DNA of 64,000 nucleotides from Cystobacter fuscus DSM 2262 (GTDB taxonomy: Bacteria; Myxococcota; Myxococcia; Myxococcales; Myxococcaceae). The DNA is taken from contig NZ_ANAH02000067.1 of the NCBI RefSeq assembly GCF_000335475.2, forward strand, positions 62,001 to 126,000. The letters are read 5' to 3'. Within the stretch, counting starts at the first letter, position 1. Every line of letters begins with the position of its first letter. Below, piece after piece: positions 1 to 6,874 of the stretch. The notes beneath the pieces are model-generated. The model searched no databases. It had not been told where the DNA came from and saw nothing but the letters and a program-made list of their open reading frames with translations. The position numbers were made by a program, and so were the translations under genes.

Positions 1-1
1 C

Positions 2-508
2 CAGCGTGTGGTGGAGATCGCCGCGCCTCAGGACGCGGAGATCGCCCAGCTGGGCGCGGAGCTGAACAAGACGTATGTCGCCTACGGCACCGCCGGCAGG
101 AAGAGCCAGTTGCGCCAGGAGGCGCAGGACAGCAACTCGCTCGGTGTCTCCATCGCCAGCATGGTGTCGCGCTCGGTGGCCAAGTCGTCCCGCAACTACT
201 CGAACGAGAGCTGGGACCTGGTGGACGCGGTGAAGAAGAACCAGGTGGACGTGGCGTCCGTCCCGGCCGAGGACCTGCCGGAGCCGATGCGCGGGCTGGA
301 CGCCGCCGGCCGCAAGGCGTGGCTGGAGGCGCGCGAGCAGGAGCGGACGCGGCTCCAGCAGCGCATCCAGACGCTCAACGCCGAGCGCCAGCGGTTCCTC
401 GCCCAGGCGCGCGAGCAGCAGGCCGCTCCGGGGGCGGACACGCTGGAAGGGGCCATCGGCCAGGTCGTGGCGCGCGAGGCGAAGAAGCGTCACCTCACGC
501 TGGAGTAG
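2..508 (+). CDS. C-terminal part of a von Willebrand factor A (VWA) domain protein, 5' end outside the window
   Basis: The frame is open from the left edge, so the start lies upstream; a GTG at 8 is internal. About 168 residues are visible. The first ~30 (QLGAELNKTYVAYGTAGR) look like the end of a VWA fold. They are followed by a conserved tail containing VAKSSRNYSNESWDLVDAV and PAEDLPEPMRGLDAAGRKAWL, then a charged helical stretch rich in Glu, Arg and Gln. That tail is what I recall from a family of secreted or periplasmic VWA proteins of proteobacteria, whose role is not settled. The gene ends 9 bases before a response regulator on the same strand, so the three genes may be co-transcribed. 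The family call rests on recall of the C-terminal pattern only. Confidence 0.6.
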   Translation, partial: QRVVEIAAPQDAEIAQLGAELNKTYVAYGTAGRKSQLRQEAQDSNSLGVSIASMVSRSVAKSSRNYSNESWDLVDAVKKNQVDVASVPAEDLPEPMRGLDAAGRKAWLEAREQERTRLQQRIQTLNAERQRFLAQAREQQAAPGADTLEGAIGQVVAREAKKRHLTLE

Positions 509-517
509 GATGCCATC

Positions 518-1225
518 ATGGCCGCGCGCCGAGTGCTTGTCGTGGAGGATGACCCCGCCATCCGGCGGGGAATCGTGGATGCCCTGCGCTTCGAGGGCTA
601 TGAAGTGCTCGAGGCCGGGGCCCGCGTGGAGGGACAGCGGCTGGCCGAGCGCACCCCGTGCGACCTCGTGTTGCTGGACCTGGTCCTTCCCGACGGGGAC
701 GGGCTGGAGCTGCTCCGGGCGGTGCGCAAGAGCCGCCCCACCCTCCCCGTCATCATCCTCACCGCCCGGGGCCAGGAAGAGGACCGGGTCAACGGCCTGA
801 AGCTCGGCGCCGACGACTACGTGGTGAAGCCCTTCTCGGTGCGGGAGCTGCTGGCCCGGGCGGGCGCGGTGCTCCGCCGCTCGGCCGAGCGGCCCACGGG
901 GACGGGCCGCATCGACTTCCCGGGAGGGCACTTCGAGGTGGAGCGGCGCGAGCTGAGCTTCGACGACGGCTCGCGGGTGGACTTGTCCGAGCGTGAGGCG
1001 GACGCGCTGCGCTACCTGGGGGACAACGCCGGGCGCGCCATCTCCCGCGAGGAGTTGCTGGAGCGGGTGTGGCACCTGCCCGCCCGGGGCGTGCAGACGC
1101 GCACGGTGGACATGACCATGGCGCGCCTGAGGGAGAAGCTCCGGGACGACTCCGAGGAGCCCCGCGTCATCCTCACCGTCCGTGGCAAGGGCTACATGTT
1201 CGCCACGCGAGGCGCCGCCTCGTGA
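518..1225 (+). CDS. OmpR/PhoB-family response regulator
   Basis: This is a 235-residue two-domain DNA-binding response regulator. The receiver domain (about 1-120) has the acidic pair in VVEDDPAIRR, the phospho-acceptor Asp54 in VLLDLVLPDGDG, the Thr/Ala switch in ILTARGQ and Lys104 in DDYVVKPFS. Residues ~130-230 form the winged helix, with LSEREADALRYL and TVDMTMARLREKL followed by the wing strand VRGKGYMF. It is expected to be phosphorylated in the cytoplasm by the kinase encoded next, because its stop codon overlaps that kinase's GTG start by four bases (GTGA). The target genes cannot be read from the sequence; the adjacent VWA gene and this pair itself are natural candidates. Confidence 0.95.
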   Translation: MAARRVLVVEDDPAIRRGIVDALRFEGYEVLEAGARVEGQRLAERTPCDLVLLDLVLPDGDGLELLRAVRKSRPTLPVIILTARGQEEDRVNGLKLGADDYVVKPFSVRELLARAGAVLRRSAERPTGTGRIDFPGGHFEVERRELSFDDGSRVDLSEREADALRYLGDNAGRAISREELLERVWHLPARGVQTRTVDMTMARLREKLRDDSEEPRVILTVRGKGYMFATRGAAS

Positions 1226-2985
1226 TTCGCTCCTGGCGCATCTGGATCGCCGTGAGCGCGTGCTTGTGCCTGGCGCTGGCGGGCGTGGTGGCGCTGTCGG
1301 CCTTCGCCCTCCGGCTGGACCGCGCGGACCGTCAGGCCCGGGAGAGCGCGGCGCGGGAGGAGAACGCGCGGCTGGCGCTGTGGCGGCTGGACTCGGACCT
1401 GCTGCCGCTGGTGGCCCGCGAGAGCGCGGTGGCCCCGGAGGCCTACCGCCCCGTATCCGCGGCGCGTGGGGTGCTCGACTCGAAGCTGCGTCCCATGCCT
1501 CAAGGCGAGGCGCTGCTGGCCTCACCGCTGCTGTCCCCACTCCCGGAGCATGTGCTGCTCCACTTCCAGGTGGCCTCGGATGGGACGGTGTCCTCGCCCC
1601 AGGTGGTGGGGCCCGGGCTGCGCGAGTCGGTGGGCGCCACGCTGCCCGCGTCCGAGCTGGCCACGCTGGAGGCCCGGCTGGGGAAGCTGCGCGGCCTCCT
1701 GGGCGGTACGGACCTCCGAAGGGCCCTGAGCGACCCGCCCCCACGGGTCCGGCGTCCCGAGCCCAAGGTGCGCTACGAGAGCACGCTCGCCGAGGTCTCC
1801 CAGGTGGCGAAGAACGTGAGCGAGTTCAGCGCCCGCTCCCGGAGCGCGAGTCAGGCCCTCCGGGGGATGAGCGGGTCCAACTCGAACGCCTACGAGGACA
1901 ACGATCAGCGCGCCCCCGTGCGGAGCCAGCAGGGGGATGGTGACGCGATGCGGGCCCTCTGGGTGGGGGACACGCTGCTCCTGGCGCGGCGCGTCTGGCT
2001 GGACGGGCGGGAGTACATCCAGGGCTGCTGGTTGGACTGGCCCTCGCTGCGCACGTGGCTGGTGGGGCAACTGGGGGATCTGCTGCCCTCCGCGACGCTG
2101 GAGCCCGTCGCGGGCAGGCCGACGCACGCAGAGGACCGGATGCTGGCGGCACTGCCGGTGCGGTTGGTGCCGGGGCAGGTGCCGGGCGGGTATGACACGG
2201 CGTCCATCTCCTCGCTGCCGGTGGTGTTGACGGTGGCGTGGAGCGGCGTGCTGTTGGCGGGCGCGGCGGTGGTGGCGCTCCTGGTGGGCGTGGTGGCGCT
2301 GAGCGAGCGGCGGGGCGCGTTCGTCTCCGCGGTGACGCACGAGCTGCGCACGCCGCTGACGACGTTCCGGATGTACACGGAGATGCTGGCGGCGGGCATG
2401 GTCCCGGACGAGGCCCGGCGCCAGGAGTACTTCGACATCCTCCACCGCGAAGCGGAGCGGCTGAGTCACCTGGTGGAGAACGTGCTGGCCTATGCCCGCA
2501 TCGAGCGCGGGCGGGCGCCGGCCCGGCTGGAGCCGGTGGACGTGCGCTCCATGGTGGGGCGGATGGAGGAGCGGCTGGCGCAGCGGGCGGCACAGGCGGA
2601 CATGGAGCTGTGCGTGGACGTGCCGGCGGGCGTCACGGTGCTGACGGACCCTTCCGCCGTGGAGCAGGTGCTCTTCAACCTGGTGGACAACGCATCCAAG
2701 TACGCGGCCCCGGCGGTGGACCGGCGCATCCACGTGGAGGTGGAGCGGCGCCGGGGCCGGGTAGGCCTGGTGGTGAGGGATCACGGGCCCGGCGTGGACA
2801 CGGTGACGGCGCGGCGCCTCTTCGAGCCCTTCTCCAAGTCCGTGCAGACGGCGGCGAAGACGGCGCCGGGCGTGGGGCTGGGACTCGCCCTCTGCCGGAG
2901 GCTGGCGCGGAGCATGAAGGCGGACCTCCGTCACGAGCGCGTGACGGAGGGGGGAGCGCGGTTCGTGCTGTGGCTCCCTCACTGA
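1222..2985 (+). CDS. Membrane sensor histidine kinase
   Basis: The GTG at 1222 overlaps the regulator's stop codon and starts a protein of 587 residues. One membrane segment lies at ~8-30, followed by a ~300-residue extracytoplasmic sensor region. A second membrane segment (GVLLAGAAVVALLVGVVAL) leads directly into the dimerisation/phospho-acceptor helix, with His373 in AVTHELRTPLTTF. The catalytic domain has the N box (FNLVDNASKYA), the G1 box (VRDHGPGVD) and the GVGLGLALCRRLA G2 box. I see no HAMP domain between the second membrane segment and the H box, and I do not recognise the sensor domain. It is the cognate partner of the upstream OmpR-type regulator. An in-frame start further upstream would overlap the regulator extensively and is unlikely. 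Confidence 0.93.
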   Translation: MIRSWRIWIAVSACLCLALAGVVALSAFALRLDRADRQARESAAREENARLALWRLDSDLLPLVARESAVAPEAYRPVSAARGVLDSKLRPMPQGEALLASPLLSPLPEHVLLHFQVASDGTVSSPQVVGPGLRESVGATLPASELATLEARLGKLRGLLGGTDLRRALSDPPPRVRRPEPKVRYESTLAEVSQVAKNVSEFSARSRSASQALRGMSGSNSNAYEDNDQRAPVRSQQGDGDAMRALWVGDTLLLARRVWLDGREYIQGCWLDWPSLRTWLVGQLGDLLPSATLEPVAGRPTHAEDRMLAALPVRLVPGQVPGGYDTASISSLPVVLTVAWSGVLLAGAAVVALLVGVVALSERRGAFVSAVTHELRTPLTTFRMYTEMLAAGMVPDEARRQEYFDILHREAERLSHLVENVLAYARIERGRAPARLEPVDVRSMVGRMEERLAQRAAQADMELCVDVPAGVTVLTDPSAVEQVLFNLVDNASKYAAPAVDRRIHVEVERRRGRVGLVVRDHGPGVDTVTARRLFEPFSKSVQTAAKTAPGVGLGLALCRRLARSMKADLRHERVTEGGARFVLWLPH

Positions 2986-3203
2986 TCCGTGGCAGCGCCC
3001 GCTCCCTCTTTCGAGTGAGTCTTTTCATGGGCTTCCGAGTGTTCTTTTCCGAGGAGTGACTCCCTAGTCTCGACAGAGACAGCGGCTGCCTTCTCCGGAA
3101 GAGAAAACGAGACAAGACCATGCCCAAAGGCATCAGCAAGACCTCGCCATCCGCCGAGCGCGGTCGAGGCCAGCAGGCGGATGAACCACACCGCGGCGGT
3201 GGG

Positions 3204-3629
3204 ATGTCCGTTCGCGAGTCCATCGCCGACCTGGTGGCGAGGTACGCGTGGGCCTATGACACCCGCAACTGGGGCGCGCTCGTCGAGTGCTTCACCCCGG
3301 ACGCGTCGCTGTCCCTGCGAGTCGCCGGCGGCGACTTGGCCGGACCGTTCCGGGGACACGCGGAGATCCTGCGCCTGATGCGGGACTCCGCCGCGGCGCA
3401 GGACGACCGCAGGCGGCACGTGTGCACGAACCTGGTCGTCGACCCCTCCGGTTCCGGCACGGCCACCGCGCGGTCGTACCTGACACTGATCTCGGTGCGG
3501 GGCGTGAGCCTCGAGGTGCTGGCCACCGGGACCTACACCGACGAGGTGGTCCAGGCCGGGGGGACCTGGCGGTTGCGCGCCCGGCACATCGAACTCGACC
3601 GCCCCGCTGACGGCCGCCGCCCGCGATGA
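3204..3629 (+). CDS. SnoaL-like (NTF2-fold) protein
   Basis: From the ATG at 3204 the protein has 141 residues, beginning MSVRESIADLVARYAWAYD. This is the usual opening of the NTF2-like SnoaL_4 family: a helix with Ala-Tyr-Asp, then NWGALVECFTPDA, and a GTYTDEVVQAGGTWRLRARH sheet near the end. Members are small cytoplasmic alpha+beta-barrel proteins, some of them cyclases, isomerases or hydratases in natural-product pathways; the catalytic activity of this one cannot be assigned. An in-frame ATG at 3120 would add 28 residues unlike the family, so I prefer 3204, although neither start has a strong ribosome site. It is the first gene of a coupled trio; its stop overlaps the next start by four bases (ATGA). 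Confidence 0.8.
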   Translation: MSVRESIADLVARYAWAYDTRNWGALVECFTPDASLSLRVAGGDLAGPFRGHAEILRLMRDSAAAQDDRRRHVCTNLVVDPSGSGTATARSYLTLISVRGVSLEVLATGTYTDEVVQAGGTWRLRARHIELDRPADGRRPR

Positions 3630-5176
3630 ACCTCGGACTGATCCCCGCAAAGTGGGCGGCCCTCACGCCCCGGCGAACCGCGCTGGTGGACATCACCCAC
3701 CAGCGGCGCATCGACTGGGCCACCTTGGACTCCAGGGTGCGCAAGCTGGCCAACGGCCTGCGGGCCCTGGGCCTGCGCTCCGGTGACCGGGTGGCCGTGC
3801 TCAGCCGCAACAGCATCGAGTACCAGGAGCTCTACTTCGCGGTGGGCCGCGCGGGCCTGGTGCTGCAACCGCTGAACTGGCGGCTGTCCACCGAGGCGCT
3901 GCGCACACTCGTCGCCGAAGCCGAACCCGCCGTCCTGGTCGCCTCGGCCGAGTTCCGGCACGTGGCCTTGGAGCTGGGCCGGGCGGCCAATCTGGTGCGC
4001 CTGCTCCACTGTGGACTCAACGGGGATGGCAGCTACGAGGAACTCATCGCCTCGGCACCGGATGCCGAGCCGCCCTGGAGCGAACAGGTCCAGGAGGATG
4101 ACCCCTGTTTCATCCTCTACACCGGCGGCACGACCGGAATGGCCAAGGGCGTGGTGCACTCCCATCGCAGTGTGGCCGCCGGGATGCTCAACCAGACAGT
4201 GGCGGAGCGGATCGTCCCCTCGGACGTCTACCTGCTCACCGGGCAGATGTTCCACATCCCCGTGGTGCTCTCGATGAACTACCTGGCCCACGGCTGCCCC
4301 GTGGTGCTGATGAACTTCGACGCCCGGCAGGCGCTGGAAGTCATCGAGCAGGAGCGGGTCTCGGCGTTCCTCGGCATCACCACGATGCTCAACTGGATGC
4401 TGGCGGTGCCGGGGTTCCACAACTACGACCTGTCGAGTCTGCGCAACATCCAGTACGGCGGTGGCCCGATGCCCAGCGCGATCGTGCGAGCGGTGGCGGA
4501 GTCCTTCCCGTGCGGGTTGATCCAGGGCTACGGGCAGACCGAGGGGGTGACCATGTCCTTCCTGTCCCAGGAGGATCACCGCGACGCGCTGCGAGGTGTC
4601 CACCCTCACCGGCTGCGTTCCTGTGGCCGCGAGGGCTTCGGCACCCGCATTCGGGTTGTCGACGCGGACGGCCACGACGTGCCGCGCGACCGCAAGACTC
4701 CGGGCGAGATCGTGGTCCGCGGCGAGGCCAACATGCTCGGCTACTTCCGGCGGCCGGACCTGACCGCGGCCACCTTCCGGGACGGGTGGATGCGGACCGG
4801 CGATGTGGCCACCTGGGACGACGAGCGCTACCTGTACATCGTCGACCGGCTCAAGGACATGATCATCTCGGGGGGGGAGAAGATCTACAGCGTCGAGGTG
4901 GAGGAGGCGATTGGCAGACACCCGGCGGTGTTGGAATGCGCCGTGATCGGGGTGCCCGACGAGCAGTGGGGAGAGTCGGTGAAGGCCTTCGTGGTGCTCA
5001 AACCGGACCAGACGGCGACCGCGGAGGACATCATCGACGTCGCCCGCAGGCACCTGGCCTCCTATCAAAAACCACGTTCGGTGGAGTTCGTCGCCCGGTT
5101 GCCCAAGGCGCCCACCGGCAAATTGCTCAAGCGGGAGCTGCGCGCACCCTACTGGGCGGACAGGGACATCTCATGA
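3626..5176 (+). CDS. AMP-forming acyl-CoA ligase (ANL superfamily)
   Basis: This 516-residue enzyme should activate a carboxylic acid with ATP to an acyl-adenylate and then a CoA thioester in the cytoplasm. The ANL motifs are all visible: the P-loop-like A3 core (ILYTGGTTGMAKGVVHSH), the aromatic/Thr-Glu motif GYGQTEG, the hinge region (YLYIVDRLKDMIISGGEKIY) and the A10 catalytic lysine in PKAPTGKLLKRELR. Length is normal for stand-alone fatty-acyl or aryl-CoA ligases, and no carrier-protein domain is fused. It is coupled by four-base overlaps to the SnoaL-like gene upstream and the KAS III-like gene downstream. The simplest reading is that it supplies the acyl thioester used by the latter. 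The substrate cannot be read from the sequence. Confidence 0.92.
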   Translation: MNLGLIPAKWAALTPRRTALVDITHQRRIDWATLDSRVRKLANGLRALGLRSGDRVAVLSRNSIEYQELYFAVGRAGLVLQPLNWRLSTEALRTLVAEAEPAVLVASAEFRHVALELGRAANLVRLLHCGLNGDGSYEELIASAPDAEPPWSEQVQEDDPCFILYTGGTTGMAKGVVHSHRSVAAGMLNQTVAERIVPSDVYLLTGQMFHIPVVLSMNYLAHGCPVVLMNFDARQALEVIEQERVSAFLGITTMLNWMLAVPGFHNYDLSSLRNIQYGGGPMPSAIVRAVAESFPCGLIQGYGQTEGVTMSFLSQEDHRDALRGVHPHRLRSCGREGFGTRIRVVDADGHDVPRDRKTPGEIVVRGEANMLGYFRRPDLTAATFRDGWMRTGDVATWDDERYLYIVDRLKDMIISGGEKIYSVEVEEAIGRHPAVLECAVIGVPDEQWGESVKAFVVLKPDQTATAEDIIDVARRHLASYQKPRSVEFVARLPKAPTGKLLKRELRAPYWADRDIS

Positions 5177-6207
5177 AGACACCAGGCGTATTCATCGGCG
5201 CGACCGGGGCCTATCTCCCCGACCGGGTGCCCGTCGAGCGGGCCGTGGCCCAGGGACTTCTGGGCGAGGCCGAAGCCAGACGGTACGGCATCCAGAGCGT
5301 CACGATGGCGGGTGACCTCCCCGCGCCGGAGATGGCGCTCCGGGCGAGCCGACAGGCGATGCAGCGCGCCGGCCAGGATCCGGCGGCGCTGAGCCTCCTC
5401 CTTTACGTCAGCACCTGGTACCAGGGACCCCACGGCTGGTGTCCCCAGTACTACGTCCAGAAGCACACCGGCTCCGGACAGGCGACCGCGGCGGAAGTCC
5501 GGCAGGCCTGCATGGGCATGTTCTGCGCCTGCGAACTGGCCGCGGCCCACCTGATGGCGTCGCCGGAGCACACCGCTTCCCTGATCACCTCGGCGGACAA
5601 CTACAACACCCCGAAGATCGACCGCTGGCGGTCCACCCCGCACGCCCCGCTCGGCGATGGTGCGTGCGCGCTGCTGCTCACCCGGAAGAGCGGTTTCGCG
5701 CGCCTGGAAGCGATCAACTCGGTGACACTGCCCCAGTACGAGGACAGGCATCGGGGCTCGATCCCCCTGTTCCCGCCGGAGGCAACCCTGGACACCGGTC
5801 TCGACCTCGGGAAGGTCAAGGAGCAGTGGCTCTCGACCACGCGCGTGGACCCGCGGGAAATGGCGACGCTGGTTACCAGAACCATGCTGGAGGTCGTCGA
5901 CAAGACCCTCCGGGAGGCGAACCTGGACATGTCCGAGATCACCCGGATCGCCTTCGTCAACTGGTCCGAGGAGCGCGTGCGGGAACGCGCCGCGGTCCCG
6001 CTGGGACTGCCCATGTCCAGGTTGACCTGGGAGTACGGCCGCACCATCGGACACATTGGTGCCAGCGACCAGGTGCTCTCGCTGGATCACCTCCTCGTCT
6101 CCGGCGAGCTGAACGCGGGGGACAACCTCCTGCTGCTCGGTACCGGGGTGGGGGCGAACATCGCCTGCATGGCCGTGCGGATCCTGCACCGGCCACATTG
6201 GGCGTAG
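5173..6207 (+). CDS. KAS III-like acyltransferase/ketosynthase with a Cys-His-Asp arrangement
   Basis: The ATG at 5173 overlaps the ligase stop by four bases and gives 344 residues with a complete thiolase fold. The active-site cysteine is Cys113 (EVRQACMGMFCACEL). In FabH the other two catalytic residues lie in HQAN and GNTSAAS motifs. Here the HQAN position reads VNWSEER and the later motif reads GRTIGHIGASDQ, offering His294 and Asp299. This matches my recollection of CerJ-type KAS III homologues, which use Cys-His-Asp to transfer acyl groups to oxygen instead of condensing them. The C-terminal GTGVGANIACMAVRI strand is typical of the KAS III family proteins common in actinomycetes. I therefore favour an acyl-transferring role downstream of the coupled ligase over fatty-acid initiation; the acceptor is unknown. 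Confidence 0.82.
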   Translation: MKTPGVFIGATGAYLPDRVPVERAVAQGLLGEAEARRYGIQSVTMAGDLPAPEMALRASRQAMQRAGQDPAALSLLLYVSTWYQGPHGWCPQYYVQKHTGSGQATAAEVRQACMGMFCACELAAAHLMASPEHTASLITSADNYNTPKIDRWRSTPHAPLGDGACALLLTRKSGFARLEAINSVTLPQYEDRHRGSIPLFPPEATLDTGLDLGKVKEQWLSTTRVDPREMATLVTRTMLEVVDKTLREANLDMSEITRIAFVNWSEERVRERAAVPLGLPMSRLTWEYGRTIGHIGASDQVLSLDHLLVSGELNAGDNLLLLGTGVGANIACMAVRILHRPHWA

Positions 6208-6208
6208 G

Positions 6209-6874
6209 TCAGGGAGAAGCCACGCAGGCGTGCTCCCTGACTGTTCTGTCTCCCAGTTGCATCCGCCAGAACGCGCGGGCATCCGGCCTCGAGTCGAGCC
6301 GCTTCCACAGCGCTTCCACTCCACCGGCCTCGCGCACAATCCGCCGGGCGAGCGCCGCCGCCCGCGCATAGGCCCGCTCCCGCGCCTCCGGACGCACCTC
6401 CAGCAGCTCCGCCGTCAGGGTCCGGCAGTCCTCTGGCCCGCTCGCGGTGGGTCCCGGCTCCACCAGCGCCGTGGCGAACCCCTCGACGAACCAGCGAGGC
6501 AGCGCCGGCCCCGCATGGGAGATCAACGCCAGGTGCGCCACCTCGTGCCGCGTGAGCGCGCTCAGGTCCTCCATCCGATCCACCACCCGCGCGGGCGGAA
6601 AGAGCACCTCGTCCTCCACCACTCCGGCCGCGGCGGTGCGCGGCAGGCCGGTGCGCGCGCTGAACGCCTCCACCGACTCGGACAGCACCGCCCGCACCTC
6701 CAGCACCTCCGTCCCCACGAAGGGCGGCAGCGACTGGCGCGCCCGCTCCAGCGCCCGCGCCACCCGCGTGGCCACGCCCTCCGCGCCCTCCTCGTGCCGC
6801 ACCACCGTGGCGCCCACCTGCACCTCGGCCGCGAGCACCGCGCTCATCACCACGCTAAAGAGGGGGCTCGCCAA
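6209..6874 (-). CDS. Secreted HEVAH-motif metallopeptidase-like protein
   Basis: This protein of up to 221 residues has a gluzincin-type zinc signature, HEVAH, in LTRHEVAHLALISHAG. A likely third ligand follows in PRWFVEGFA, as in peptidase MA-like domains. A hydrophobic N-terminus (MSAVLAAEVQ) suggests export. Two starts are possible: 6874, overlapping the upstream gene by 20 bases, or 6847, just after that gene's stop. It is the last gene of the alpha-2-macroglobulin operon, so a periplasmic role is plausible, but no substrate can be inferred. It ends one base from the convergent KAS III-like gene with no visible terminator between them. Confidence 0.7.
   Translation of the reverse strand: MASPLFSVVMSAVLAAEVQVGATVVRHEEGAEGVATRVARALERARQSLPPFVGTEVLEVRAVLSESVEAFSARTGLPRTAAAGVVEDEVLFPPARVVDRMEDLSALTRHEVAHLALISHAGPALPRWFVEGFATALVEPGPTASGPEDCRTLTAELLEVRPEARERAYARAAALARRIVREAGGVEALWKRLDSRPDARAFWRMQLGDRTVREHACVASP

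Noticed and set aside
1069-1221. In-frame extension of the histidine kinase upstream of 1222
   Set aside because: It would overlap the response regulator by 150 bases, and the GTG at 1222 leads straight into the first membrane segment.
4510-5172. In-frame extension of the KAS III-like protein upstream of 5173
   Set aside because: It overlaps the ligase completely and has no homology-like pattern; the ATG at 5173 shows the standard coupling overlap.
6209-6874. Interpretation of the HEVAH protein as an M48-type membrane protease
   Set aside because: It lacks the multiple membrane segments and flanking motifs of M48; only the short zinc motif is shared.
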